From Actinocrinis puniceicyclus (GTDB lineage: Bacteria > Actinomycetota > Actinomycetes > Streptomycetales > Catenulisporaceae), in contig NZ_JAGSXH010000049.1 in assembly GCF_018283645.1 (NCBI RefSeq), positions 1 through 43,126 on the forward strand: a stretch of 43,126 nucleotides of DNA, written 5' to 3'. The notes beneath the pieces are model-generated. The model saw only the letters and a program-made list of their open reading frames with translations, ran no database searches and was not told the DNA's origin. The position numbers and the translations under genes were made by a program. Within the stretch, counting starts at the first letter, position 1; every line of letters starts with the position of its first letter. Below, piece by piece: positions 17,180 to 25,384 of the stretch.

Positions 17180-18220
17180 TCAGGCCGGCCGCAGCGCGCG
17201 GTGGCCGCGTGCGGCGATCTCCGGCACGCTGGCGGCCACCGCGGCGCAGTCTTCTTCGTCGCCGCCGAATCCTCCGCGCGCGCGGTAGTCCACCCCGTCG
17301 AGGATCGCCGCGATCTTGAAGTATGCGAAGGCGAGGTACCAGTCGAGGCCGTCCACGTCCGTCCCGGCGCACCGGGCGTACCGCTCGATCAGCTCCGCGT
17401 GGCCCGGCCAGCCGGCCGCGGTGCCGGGTCCCAGCGGCGCCGCCGGTTCCAGTCCCCGCAGCCCGTCCCAGTACACGCACAGCAGGCCCAGGTCGGCCAG
17501 CGGGTCGCCGAGCGTCGACATCTCCCAGTCGAGAACCGCCGCGATCCGCGTCGGCTGCGCCGGCATGAGCAGAACATTGTCCAGCCGGTAGTCGCCGTGC
17601 ACGATGGACGTGCGCCGGGGCTCCGGCACGCTCTCGGCGAGACGGCGCGCGAGCGAGTCCAGATCCGGCAGCCGCCGGTCGCGCGAGGCCAGCGTCTGCC
17701 GGTGCCAGCGGGCGACCTGGCGGTTCAGATAGCCGGCGGGGCGGCCGAAATCGGCCAGGCCGACCGCTGCCGGGTCGATCCGGTGCAGCGCGGCCAGGGT
17801 GTCCGCGAGCGCCGCGGCGGTCGCCGGGGCGCCGGCGGCCAGTTGGGCGAGGTCCTGCGGGCTGCGGCAGATCCGGCCGTCCACCCAGTTCATCAGGAAG
17901 AACGGCGCGCCTATGACATCAGTGTCCTCACATAGCGCGACCGGCTCGGGCACCGGCACGTCCGTAGCGCTCAACGCGGCCAGCGCCCGGTATTCCCGGT
18001 GTACGTCGTGCGCGGTGGCCAGCACCCGGCCGAGCGGCGGGCGCCGCAGCACCAGCGGCGCCGCCCCTGCGTCCACGCGGTAGCTGAGATTCGACCGGCC
18101 GCCCGCCAGCGGCGTGATCCGCGGCTCGGTGAGGCCGAGCGCGGGCACTTCCCGGGCGGCCCACCGCGCCAGCGCGGCGGCGTCGAGCGTGGCCGTCTGC
18201 GCCGTGCGCGTCTGCGGCAT
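17180..18220 (-). CDS. APH family kinase, probable 4-hydroxyacyl-CoA kinase
   Basis: The 346-residue protein has the aminoglycoside-phosphotransferase fold with working kinase motifs: LAGGRSNLSYRV near 38, the Brenner motif IVHGDYRLDN (His208, Asp210, Asn215) and the metal-binding DWEMSTLGDP from Asp231. DWEMSTLGDP is the usual signature of the subfamily fused to the dehydrogenase in human ACAD10/11 and separate in LvaA of Pseudomonas. It is therefore more likely a 4-hydroxyacyl-CoA kinase than an antibiotic-resistance enzyme. Its start overlaps the SDR stop by one base (TGATG) and the dehydrogenase follows 33 bp later. Confidence 0.87.
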   Translation of the reverse strand: MPQTRTAQTATLDAAALARWAAREVPALGLTEPRITPLAGGRSNLSYRVDAGAAPLVLRRPPLGRVLATAHDVHREYRALAALSATDVPVPEPVALCEDTDVIGAPFFLMNWVDGRICRSPQDLAQLAAGAPATAAALADTLAALHRIDPAAVGLADFGRPAGYLNRQVARWHRQTLASRDRRLPDLDSLARRLAESVPEPRRTSIVHGDYRLDNVLLMPAQPTRIAAVLDWEMSTLGDPLADLGLLCVYWDGLRGLEPAAPLGPGTAAGWPGHAELIERYARCAGTDVDGLDWYLAFAYFKIAAILDGVDYRARGGFGGDEEDCAAVAASVPEIAARGHRALRPA

Positions 18221-19038
18221 CAGACCCCTCCCCCGGACAGGATCAGGCCGCCGTCCACGGCGAGGGTCTGTCCGGTGATCCAGGCGGCGTCACGGGAGGC
18301 GAAGAACGCGACCGCACCGGCGACATCCTGCGCGGTTCCGAGCCGGCCAAGCGCGTAGTGCGCGGCCAGCTCCTGCTCGCGGCCCTCGTAGAGTTGCGCG
18401 GCGAAGCGCGTGCGGACGACCGCGGGCGCGACCGCGTTCACCCGGATGTGCGGCCCGAGCTCGCGCGCCAGCTGCGCGGTGAGATGGATCAGCGCGGCCT
18501 TGCTCGCCCCGTAGACCCCGATGCCCTCGGCGGGGTGCAGCCCGGCGACGGCCGCGATGTTGACCACGCTGCCGCCGTGCTTGCCCAGCCACGCTTCGCG
18601 CGCCTGGCCGATCCAGCCGATCGCCGCGCCCACGTTGACCTCGAATATCTTCCGGACCGCGTCCGGCGACACGTCGAGTACGGGTCCGTATATCGGGTTG
18701 ACCGCCGTGTTGTTGACCAGCAGATCGATCCGCCCGAAGTGGTCGAGCACGCGGGTGATCACCAGCGCGCGGTGGTCCGGGTCATCCGACCGCCCGGCCA
18801 CGCCGATGGCCCGGGACGCCCCGCCGAGGCTCGCCGCGGCCTGCTCCAGCGGCTCCGGCCGGCGGGCCGTGATCGCCACACGGGCGCCCTCGAGCGCCAG
18901 CCGCCGGGCCACGGCCAGGCCGATGCCGCGGCTCGCCCCGGTGACCACCGCGACCTGCCCGGCGAACCGGCCCGGGCACGGCGCTGGCTGGTCAGCCCCG
19001 GCGTCCGGCTCCTCGTCCCCGCCGGTCGCGGCCGTCAT
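18220..19038 (-). CDS. SDR family protein with Ser-to-Ala change in the catalytic set
   Basis: The 272-residue SDR has TGASRGIG at 33-40 and the Tyr176/Lys180 pair in VYGASK. The serine expected before it is replaced: the segment reads GGSVVNIAAVAGL, with Ala163 where Ser is normal. NNAG is also altered to NNTA. It may still be active, since some SDRs tolerate this change, or it may catalyse a non-redox step. SDRs often accompany the kinase/ACAD pair in 4-hydroxy-acid and related catabolic operons. Its ATG at 19038 overlaps the exporter stop (ATGA). Confidence 0.82.
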   Translation of the reverse strand: MTAATGGDEEPDAGADQPAPCPGRFAGQVAVVTGASRGIGLAVARRLALEGARVAITARRPEPLEQAAASLGGASRAIGVAGRSDDPDHRALVITRVLDHFGRIDLLVNNTAVNPIYGPVLDVSPDAVRKIFEVNVGAAIGWIGQAREAWLGKHGGSVVNIAAVAGLHPAEGIGVYGASKAALIHLTAQLARELGPHIRVNAVAPAVVRTRFAAQLYEGREQELAAHYALGRLGTAQDVAGAVAFFASRDAAWITGQTLAVDGGLILSGGGV

Positions 19039-20618
19039 GACGCGGCGGCCGCGGGCTCGTCGGAGGGGGCGGCCGCCAGTGGCGCCGCTTCCTCCCGGCC
19101 GACCGGCGAGCGCTGCCGGCCGACGGCCGCGACCAGCACCGTGGCGGCCGCGCACAGGGCGGCGAGCAGCCACAGCACGTCGTGCAGCGCTCCGGTGTAG
19201 GCGCTCTGCGCGGTCCGGGTGAAGACCTCGCGCACGTCCGCGGGAACCTGCGCGGCGGGCTGCCGGAGCTGCCCCTGGTTCAGCTTCGCGGCCAGCGCGG
19301 ACGGGGAGTTCGCCCACGGCCCGCCGATCGCGCCCAGGCGTCCCTTCAGATGCGCGCCGGTGAAGCTGACCAGCAGCGAGCCGACCACGGCGATGGCGAT
19401 CGACTCGCCGGACAGGCGCATCGTGTTGAACATCCCGGCCGCCATGCCGGCCCGCGAGGACTCGACGCTGGAAACCGCGGCGCCGTCCAGCACCCCGAAG
19501 GAGATCCCCACGCCGGTGCCGATCACCGCGAACGGGCCGAGCACCACCCAGTTGCCCACCGCGGGCGCGATCACGACGAGCCAACCGCAGCCGACCGCGG
19601 TGAGCAGCACCGAGAGCGTCACCATGTGCCGCATCGGCACCCACCGCAGCAGGTAACCGGTGATCACCGGGAAGAGCAGGGTCGGCACCGTGAGCATCAG
19701 CAGATCGACGCTCGCCCGGAAGGTCGACTCGTTGTTGACCGCGGTCAGGTAGCTGGGCAGGTAGACCAGCAGCGGGGTGAAGCCGAAGACGAGCGCGACC
19801 ACGGCGACGCACAGCGAGACGAACCGCGCCTGCCGGAAGAGGCTCAGGTCGAACATCGGCCGCTGCTGCACCCGCTCCGCGACCACGAAGCCGGCCATCA
19901 GCCCGGCCGCGAGGACGTAGGCCAGGATGTTCAGCGGCGCGGCCCAGCCGCTCTGCGGGCCTTCGAGCAGCGCCCAGATGAGCGCGGCGAGGGAACCGGT
20001 GAAGGTGATCGTGCCGGCCCAGTCGACCCGGGTGGCGCCCGGGTCGCGCGACTCGGGCAGGACGAACGCCATCGCCGCGGCCAGGGCCGTGGCGATGGCG
20101 GGCAGGATGAAGATCGCCCGCCAGTTGAGCGAGGTCTGCAACGCCCCGGCCAGGAACGGCCCGAACGCCAGGCCGACGCCGATCGCGGTGCCGAAGATCC
20201 CGAACGCCCGGGCCCGGGCCGCGCCCTCGAAGAGGCTGGCGAGGATGGCGCTGCCGGCGGTCAGCGACACGGCCGCGCCCACGCCCGCCAGCGCCCTCGC
20301 GATGTCCAGGGTGAGGATCTCAGTGGACAGCGCGGAGGCCGCCGAGAAGATCGCGAACACCAGGTTGCCCAGCACGAACATCCGCCGTCGGCCGAACAGG
20401 TCCGCCAGCGCGCCCGACGCGAGCATCAGGCTGGCGAAGGTCAGATCGTAGCCGTTGACGATCCACTGGCCGGCCGCGAGGCTGTTGTGGAAATCGACCG
20501 CCACAGCAGGCATCGCCACCGAGGACCCGGTCAGCGAGATCGGTAGCATGGCGGACGCGATACAGACAGCGATCACGCCGAGCACAGCTTGCCGCTTGTG
20601 AAGGATTCTTTCGCTCAT
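19035..20618 (-). CDS. MFS drug exporter, DHA2 (EmrB/QacA) type
   Basis: A protein of 527 residues, if it starts at ATG 20618 (MSERILHKRQAV), with about 14 hydrophobic segments. The early motif LADLFGRRRMF is the MFS loop 2-3 signature, and the segment around GIFGTAIGVGLAFGPFLAG is the DHA2-type motif C. The C-terminal tail of about 50 residues is Ala/Pro-rich and cytoplasmic. Such pumps expel hydrophobic drugs with proton exchange; here it may export or confer tolerance to the cluster product. An in-frame ATG at 20663 would add 15 residues without homology. It heads the minus-strand run that continues through SDR, kinase, dehydrogenase and SnoaL genes. Confidence 0.87.
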   Translation of the reverse strand: MSERILHKRQAVLGVIAVCIASAMLPISLTGSSVAMPAVAVDFHNSLAAGQWIVNGYDLTFASLMLASGALADLFGRRRMFVLGNLVFAIFSAASALSTEILTLDIARALAGVGAAVSLTAGSAILASLFEGAARARAFGIFGTAIGVGLAFGPFLAGALQTSLNWRAIFILPAIATALAAAMAFVLPESRDPGATRVDWAGTITFTGSLAALIWALLEGPQSGWAAPLNILAYVLAAGLMAGFVVAERVQQRPMFDLSLFRQARFVSLCVAVVALVFGFTPLLVYLPSYLTAVNNESTFRASVDLLMLTVPTLLFPVITGYLLRWVPMRHMVTLSVLLTAVGCGWLVVIAPAVGNWVVLGPFAVIGTGVGISFGVLDGAAVSSVESSRAGMAAGMFNTMRLSGESIAIAVVGSLLVSFTGAHLKGRLGAIGGPWANSPSALAAKLNQGQLRQPAAQVPADVREVFTRTAQSAYTGALHDVLWLLAALCAAATVLVAAVGRQRSPVGREEAAPLAAAPSDEPAAAAS

Positions 20619-20900
20619 CGTCGTCCAGGCGTCCTCATGTGTAGCGAGGAGCGGCTGCCGCATGGCCGCGGCGGCCGTCCGGGGTCGGAATGGGTGTGGG
20701 CACTGCCATAACTCACCCTATGAGCACAGTGCGTCACTCGATGAGGACTTTTAGTACTCTCTTGATCGGATGTTCGGGACCGCGGGTACCGGGTGCCGGC
20801 CGGTCGCAGTGGTCATAATTGCTGCCGTCCCGCCGCGCCTGGGGTGCCGCGGAACCGATCGGCAGCCACCGATTCCGCCGCCACCGAGAGGAAATGCGCC
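20619..20900. promoter_or_regulatory. Divergent promoter region, exporter operon versus oxidoreductase
   Basis: This roughly 280-bp region separates the minus-strand exporter from the plus-strand quinone oxidoreductase and must hold both promoters. Its middle (20705-20770) is AT-rich for this genome, with an ACTTTTAGTACTCTC stretch. The partial dyad GAGCACAGTGCGTCACTC lies at 20722-20739. GAGAGGAA at 20886-20893 is the ribosome site for the GTG at 20901. No exact -10/-35 pair is assigned. Confidence 0.45.
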
Positions 20901-21821
20901 GTGCGTGCCCTTGTCCCGACCGGTCCCGAGACGAAGACCGTCGAGTTCGGCGACGTGCCCGAGCCGGAGCCGAAGCCGCACGAGCTGGTCATCGCGGTCG
21001 AAGCGCTCTCGATCAACCGCGGCGAGACCTTCCTGCTGGCCGATCCCAATCCGGGCTGGCGGCCCGGCAAGGACATCGCGGGCACGGTCGTCGCGGCGGC
21101 GGGCGACGGCACCGGCCCGCGTCCGGGCACCCGGGTGGTCGGCCACCCGTGGTACTCGGGCTGGGCCGAGCTGGCCGCGGTCCCGGCCGAAAGCGTCGCG
21201 GTGCTGCCGGAGACGGTCGGCGCCGAGAGCGCCGCGGTGCTGCCGCTGGCCGGTATCACGGCCCTGCGGCTGCTGCGCCGCAGCGGCCTGGGCTACGGCG
21301 ACAGGGCGCTGATCACCGGTGCCTCCGGCGGCGTCGGGCACTACTTCGTGGAACTGGCGGCCGCGGCCGGCGTGCGCGTCACCGCGGTCACCGCGACCGC
21401 CGAGCGCGGTTCGCGGCTGCTGGAGCTCGGCGCCGAAGCCGTGGTGCGGCAGGCCGGCGACGCGGCCGGGCAGTACGACGCCGTACTCGAGTCCGTGGGG
21501 GCCGAGGTCTTCCCGCAGGCGCTGGCCAAGCTGCGCGCCGGCGGCCTGCTGCTCCAGTTCGGGCAGGCCAGCCGGGTCGCCCCGGTGCTCGACTTCTTCT
21601 CCTTCTTCCGCGGACCGAAGCAGGCCCGGATCGAGCACTTCGACTACACCATCGGCGAGCGCACGTACGGAGCGGAGCTGGAGACCCTGGTCAGGCTGGT
21701 GGAGCAGGGCCGGCTGCATCCCGAGATCGGCTTCACGGGCGACTGGGGCCAGGCCCCCGACGCGATCGCCGCGCTGCGCGAGCGGGCCGTGCGCGGAAAC
21801 ATCGCGTTGACTGTGAAGTAG
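20901..21821 (+). CDS. Zinc-independent NADPH:quinone oxidoreductase-like enzyme
   Basis: The 306-residue protein is a medium-chain dehydrogenase/reductase of the quinone oxidoreductase branch. The N-terminal GroES-like domain has SINRGETFLL, and there are no zinc-ligand cysteines. The nucleotide-binding motif is ITGASGGVGHYFVELAAAAG from about residue 139. Relatives reduce quinones or the double bond of enones; in this setting it could act on a quinone or butenolide intermediate. The GTG start is fixed by GAGAGGAA 7 nt upstream. It is 83 bp ahead of the LysR gene on the same strand, so the two may share a transcript. Confidence 0.87.
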   Translation: MRALVPTGPETKTVEFGDVPEPEPKPHELVIAVEALSINRGETFLLADPNPGWRPGKDIAGTVVAAAGDGTGPRPGTRVVGHPWYSGWAELAAVPAESVAVLPETVGAESAAVLPLAGITALRLLRRSGLGYGDRALITGASGGVGHYFVELAAAAGVRVTAVTATAERGSRLLELGAEAVVRQAGDAAGQYDAVLESVGAEVFPQALAKLRAGGLLLQFGQASRVAPVLDFFSFFRGPKQARIEHFDYTIGERTYGAELETLVRLVEQGRLHPEIGFTGDWGQAPDAIAALRERAVRGNIALTVK

Positions 21822-21904
21822 CGATCGTGCGCGACGGCCGCGCCGGAGGCGGATCGCGCGCCCCCGCGGGCCACCACGTCGCGTTGGTGCGGAACACTGG
21901 TGCG

Positions 21905-22819
21905 GTGGAACTGCGCCAGTTGCGGTACTTCGCCGTGGTAGCCGAGGACCTGCACTTCGGCCGCGCCGCCGAGCGGCTCATGATCGCGCAGTCCGCGGTG
22001 AGCCAGCAGATCCGCCGGCTGGAACGCGAGCTCGGCGTCGAGCTGTTCGACCGCTCCGCGCGACGGGTGCGGCTGACCGAGGCCGGCGCCGCGTTCCTGC
22101 CCGCCGCGCTCGAGGTGCTCGCGGCGCAGCAGCGGGCGCTCGCGGTGATCGCGGACGTGTCGGAGTCCAGTGCGCGGGAACTGCGCGTCGGCACCAGCAC
22201 CGGGTTGGGCCGGCGGCTGCGCAGCGTGCTTGAGTCGATGCGGCGGGACTGGCCGGCGTGGTCCGTCGAACTGCACTCGGCGCCGCTGCACGAGCGGGTG
22301 CGCCGCGTCGCCGGCCGGGAGTGGGACGCGGCCTTCATCCGCGGCGCGATCGAGCTGCCGGAGGTGCTCGAGCGCGTCCCGATCTGGACGGACGAGCTGG
22401 TCGCCGCGGTTCCCGCGTGCCGCGTACCGGTCGAACGCAAGCAGATCGAGCTGCGAGAACTCGCCGGAATGCCGCTCTACCTGACGGAACGGCGCAACAA
22501 CCCGCCGCTGGTCGACCTGGTGGTGGAGGCGTGCCGGGACGCGGGCTTCGCGCCGACGCCGGGCCCCACGACCGGCTCGCTGGAAGACATCATGGCGATG
22601 CTCGGCGCCGCGAACGCCGGGTGGACGGTGGTCTACGCGGCGCACGCTCGCCAGCTGAGGACCGAGGGCGTGGAGTTCGTCCGGGTGCGCGTCTCGGACG
22701 ACGGGGCGCCGCTGAATCTCACCACCGCGCTCATCATGCGTGCCGATGCCCCGGCCCGCCGGCTTCGTCCGCTGCTGGACGCGTGCGCCGAGGCGGCGGG
22801 CACCGATCTCGATTCCTGA
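21905..22819 (+). CDS. LysR family transcriptional regulator
   Basis: The 304-residue protein begins with the standard LysR winged helix: MELRQLRYFAVVAEDLHFGR (written with the GTG start as Met), then AERLMIAQSAVSQQIRRLE and GVELFDRS. The rest is a periplasmic-binding-protein-like effector domain. LysR proteins bind small co-inducers and usually control a neighbouring or divergent gene and themselves. Likely targets are the quinone oxidoreductase just upstream and possibly the exporter operon across the divergent region. The GTG at 21905 has no strong ribosome site; an in-frame GTG slightly upstream is a possible alternative. Confidence 0.9.
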   Translation: MELRQLRYFAVVAEDLHFGRAAERLMIAQSAVSQQIRRLERELGVELFDRSARRVRLTEAGAAFLPAALEVLAAQQRALAVIADVSESSARELRVGTSTGLGRRLRSVLESMRRDWPAWSVELHSAPLHERVRRVAGREWDAAFIRGAIELPEVLERVPIWTDELVAAVPACRVPVERKQIELRELAGMPLYLTERRNNPPLVDLVVEACRDAGFAPTPGPTTGSLEDIMAMLGAANAGWTVVYAAHARQLRTEGVEFVRVRVSDDGAPLNLTTALIMRADAPARRLRPLLDACAEAAGTDLDS

Positions 22820-22952
22820 TCGCTGCGATAGCGCATCGGGTCTGGTTCGGCGCGCTCCCGCCGGGTTGAGTGGATCACGACGGTCCCGCTCCGCGCGTCG
22901 CACCGCGGGGCGGGCCGTTCGCCGCATCGCACATACATAACAGGGAGCTGCT

Positions 22953-23138
22953 ATGCCCATCGTGACCGTGCTGCAGGGACCGCGCGACACCGAGCTCAAG
23001 CGTGACCTGGTCGCACGCATCACCGACGCGTTCGTGGACGCGTACAAGATCCCGGCGGACTCCGTCCAGGTCTGGATCCAGGAGACGGCGCCGGAGAACT
23101 GGAGCGTCTCGGGCAAGCTGATCGCCGACGCCAAGTAG
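22953..23138 (+). CDS. 4-oxalocrotonate tautomerase family protein
   Basis: This complete 61-residue protein starts with MPIVTVLQGP, so removal of Met exposes the catalytic Pro1. The length and the pattern KRDLVARITDAFVDAYKIPA match 4-oxalocrotonate tautomerase, a small hexameric enzyme that moves enol/keto double bonds. Family members also catalyse dehalogenation and Michael-type additions. AGGGAG lies about 6 nt before the ATG. It stands 133 bp after the LysR gene and is followed at once by a strong hairpin, so it probably ends this plus-strand unit. Confidence 0.9.
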   Translation: MPIVTVLQGPRDTELKRDLVARITDAFVDAYKIPADSVQVWIQETAPENWSVSGKLIADAK

Positions 23139-23141
23139 GCA

Positions 23142-23172
23142 GCCGGCCGGCGGCCATCGGACGCCGGCCGGC
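23142..23172. terminator. Strong hairpin after the tautomerase gene
   Basis: A perfect 11-bp stem (GCCGGCCGGCG with CGCCGGCCGGC) encloses a 9-nt loop, starting 3 nt after the tautomerase stop. There is no U-tract. Confidence 0.6.
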
Positions 23173-23237
23173 CGGTCGCCACCTTCGATCCGCCTCGTCC
23201 GGCTCGCGGCCGAGGCAGACATCCGCTCGATCCGCGA

Positions 23238-23266
23238 GCCCCTGCCGACCTCGCTTCGGCAGGGGC
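23238..23266. terminator. Second hairpin in the 23139-23454 gap
   Basis: A perfect 11-bp stem (GCCCCTGCCGA with TCGGCAGGGGC) encloses a 7-nt loop. With the hairpin at 23142 it forms a tandem terminator that insulates the LuxR-type regulator from upstream transcription. No gene was seen in this gap. Confidence 0.6.
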
Positions 23267-23416
23267 CTTGCGCATACAGGAACACGGTGCGCGCGGACCG
23301 GGGCACCACACCGGGCCGCTGACGACACGTCGCCTGGCAGCGCCGCCCGGCGCGCACCCTCGTCCGCGCGCACCCTAAAAACCTGGAAGGAAGGCGTATC
23401 AGGGTTCATAGTTTAG

Positions 23417-23426
23417 GACGTACGTC
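23417..23426. promoter_or_regulatory. GACGTACGTC palindrome before the LuxR-type gene
   Basis: A perfect 10-bp palindrome lies 28 bp upstream of the regulator start, within a short AT-richer stretch. It may be an operator or autoregulatory site; it could also be chance. Confidence 0.3.
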
Positions 23427-23454
23427 AGAAATCTGCGACGGAAGGGGCCCGCTC

Positions 23455-24153
23455 GTGGACACTCTCATCGAGCACAAGCCAACGCGGCAATTCATCCGAA
23501 AGGAAAGAGCGCGCCTCCCGGAGGCCCAGTGCACGGTGCTCCTCGTCGAACGCTTTCCGCTGATGCTGCGGGCGCTGCAGAGCGCGCTCGAATCGGTCGA
23601 CGGGCTCACCGTGGTCGGCACCGCGGACAGCGCACCGAAGGCGATGGAACTGTACTATCGCCTCCGGCCCGGCCTGGTGATCACCGACTGGACACTGGAC
23701 GAGCCGGGTGACGGGGGCAGGCTGAGCCGGAACCTGAAGAACCAGCCCGACCCGCCGCGGGTCCTGCTGTACTCCAGCAGCAACCAGCTCGACGTGCTCG
23801 CGGCATGCCTCAACGGCGCAGCGGACAGCTTCGTGTACCGCAAGGCGGACGCGAAGCAGCTTCTCGAGGCGATCACCGAGACCCGCCGCGGCGTGCCGAC
23901 CTGGTATCTGGGCGGTCACGTCCGGGATCCGACCAGGCAGATCGTTCCCGGATCGGACGCCGGGGCGGTGGCCGGGCAGCTCACCGCGCGCGAATCACAG
24001 GTCCTGGAACTGCTGCTGCGCCGCTACTCCAACGCGGAGATCGCGGACGAGTTGTATCTGGCTCATCAGACGGTCAAGAACTACGTCAGCACGATCCTGC
24101 AGAAGCTGGATGTCTCCTCCCGCCGTGAGCTGCTTTCCTCGCGGCAGCGCTGA
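23455..24153 (+). CDS. NarL/LuxR-type response regulator with atypical receiver
   Basis: The 232-residue protein has a receiver domain (about 25-145) and a LuxR-type HTH (about 172-226) with LTARESQVLELLLRRYSNAE and HQTVKNYVSTILQKLDV. The phospho-acceptor Asp78 in VITDWTLDE and Lys130 are kept, but the usual acidic pair after strand 1 reads Glu32-Arg33 (LLVERFPLM) instead of Asp-Asp. Metal binding and phosphorylation may thus be weak, as in atypical regulators that respond to ligands. No sensor kinase is adjacent. The GTG start follows a GGAAGGGG site. It is a candidate pathway regulator, standing between the two main operons. Confidence 0.88.
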   Translation: MDTLIEHKPTRQFIRKERARLPEAQCTVLLVERFPLMLRALQSALESVDGLTVVGTADSAPKAMELYYRLRPGLVITDWTLDEPGDGGRLSRNLKNQPDPPRVLLYSSSNQLDVLAACLNGAADSFVYRKADAKQLLEAITETRRGVPTWYLGGHVRDPTRQIVPGSDAGAVAGQLTARESQVLELLLRRYSNAEIADELYLAHQTVKNYVSTILQKLDVSSRRELLSSRQR

Positions 24154-24214
24154 CGAGCGCGAAGGCCATGGCCCGGCCGTGCGCTGCGCCTGACGCGCGA
24201 ACGCCGGGTGCGCC

Positions 24215-24262
24215 GGATCTGTCGGTCTCGCTCATGCAAGGGCGCATGAGGGAGACAGATCC
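24215..24262. terminator. Imperfect long hairpin after the LuxR-type gene
   Basis: GGATCTGTC...TCATGC (24215-24237) pairs with GCATGA...GACAGATCC (24244-24262), leaving a 4-nt bulge and one mismatch, with a 6-nt loop. It starts 62 bp after the regulator stop and could end its transcript. Confidence 0.45.
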
Positions 24263-24318
24263 GCGGCGGCCGACCGAGCGACAAGCATTCCCGCTCGCCC
24301 TTCCGGAAGGCGGCCGCC

Positions 24319-24560
24319 ATGTCCGAACTGTCACGCAGAACCTTCCCCGGCACAGTCACCGGCGCCGCAGTCACCGGCACCGCCCTGCCCGCTTCACCGG
24401 CGCACGCGTCGAGCGCACCGGAGGTGACACGGCGTCACGGGGACCTGCGCGACATCAAGCACGTGGTGGTCCTGACATCTGGAAGACATACCAGGGTTCT
24501 GACGACTATGGCGACAACGCCCTGCAGTACTGCGAGAAGTTCGCCCGGTACGACCCCGGC
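24319..24560 (+). pseudogene. Remnant of a Tat-exported phospholipase C
   Basis: The first 50 codons read as a Tat signal (MSELSRRTFPGTVTGAAVTG) followed by DIKHVVVL, the start of the phosphoesterase domain of bacterial phospholipase C, where QENRSFDHY normally follows. Instead, near 24475, the sequence jumps into another frame that encodes DIWKTYQGSDDYGDNALQYC, a block that in intact enzymes lies well over 100 residues further on (WKTYQ..D.YGDNA). The gene has thus lost an internal segment plus its frame, and everything beyond about 24560. Intact enzymes cleave phospholipid head groups outside the cell. The fragment is a scar of DNA loss beside the pyrophosphatase gene. Confidence 0.75.
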
Positions 24561-24686
24561 CAGGGCGGTACCGCCGCGCCCGGCGACCCGGCGAGCGCGG
24601 AGCCCGCGCCGTCAGGCGCGGCAGGCGTCGCGCACCTGTTGCCCGCCGTGCGTAACCCTCCTACGTTGGTGAAAGGAGGATGACGC

Positions 24687-25169
24687 ATGCAGGTTGATGT
24701 GGTGGTCGAGATCCCGGCCGGCTCGCGCAACAAGTACGAGATGGATCACGCCCGCGGCCGCATCCGTCTCGACCGGATGCTGTTCACCTCCACCCGCTAC
24801 CCGGCCGACTACGGCTACCTGGAGGGCACCCTGGCGCCCGACGGCGACCCGCTCGACGCGCTCGTGCTGACCGGGGAACCCTCCTTCCCCGGCGTGCTGA
24901 TCTGCGCGCGGCCGATCGGCATGTTCCGGATGCGCGACGAACGCGGCCAGGACGACAAGGTTCTGTGCGTCCCGGCCGGCGACCCGCGCCAGGCGCGCCT
25001 GCGGGATGTCGAGGACCTGCCCGCCTTCGACCGGATGGAGATCCAGCACTTCTTCCAGGTCTACAAGGACCTGGAGCCCGGCAAGAGCGTCGAGACGGCG
25101 TGCTGGGCCGGCCGCGCCGCCGCCGAGGCCGAGATCGAATCCTGCCACCGCGCCGCGGCGCGCCGCTGA
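24687..25169 (+). CDS. ppa: Family I inorganic pyrophosphatase
   Basis: The 160-residue protein is full length for a bacterial family I pyrophosphatase. It shows [11 protein letters not shown] (8-18), [11 protein letters not shown] and the metal-binding [10 protein letters not shown], plus DDK near residue 90. It hydrolyses pyrophosphate to two phosphates in the cytoplasm with Mg2+, pulling PPi-releasing reactions forward. An AAAGGAGG site precedes the ATG by 7 nt. It is alone between the broken phospholipase gene and the MFS exporter. It may be the housekeeping copy or an extra one serving the prenyl and PKS chemistry next door; the window cannot tell. Confidence 0.95.
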   Translation: MQVDVVVEIPAGSRNKYEMDHARGRIRLDRMLFTSTRYPADYGYLEGTLAPDGDPLDALVLTGEPSFPGVLICARPIGMFRMRDERGQDDKVLCVPAGDPRQARLRDVEDLPAFDRMEIQHFFQVYKDLEPGKSVETACWAGRAAAEAEIESCHRAAARR

Positions 25170-25384
25170 CACGTACGCCGCCGACCCGGCGTCCCAGGCG
25201 CATCAGGAGCGTGCGACCACCGGCGAAGCGATCGATGTCCAGCGGGGCCGAGACGCCGGCCCGGAGCGTGTGCGCAGGCCGGCCGCGTGGAGATCGAGCT
25301 CTGATAAAGTTACCACATGTCTGAGTGCACTGGATCATCACCCATGGTTCCATCCGGTGATACCCACGGGAGCAGTGTCGGCCG

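Noticed and set aside
17180-18220. APH-fold protein as an aminoglycoside-resistance kinase
   Set aside because: The DWEMSTLGDP signature and the adjoining ACAD with ADGPDEVH fit the 4-hydroxyacyl-CoA kinase group better.
24319-24560. Insertion sequence at the broken phospholipase gene
   Set aside because: No transposase-like frame, terminal inverted repeat or target duplication was seen around the junction.
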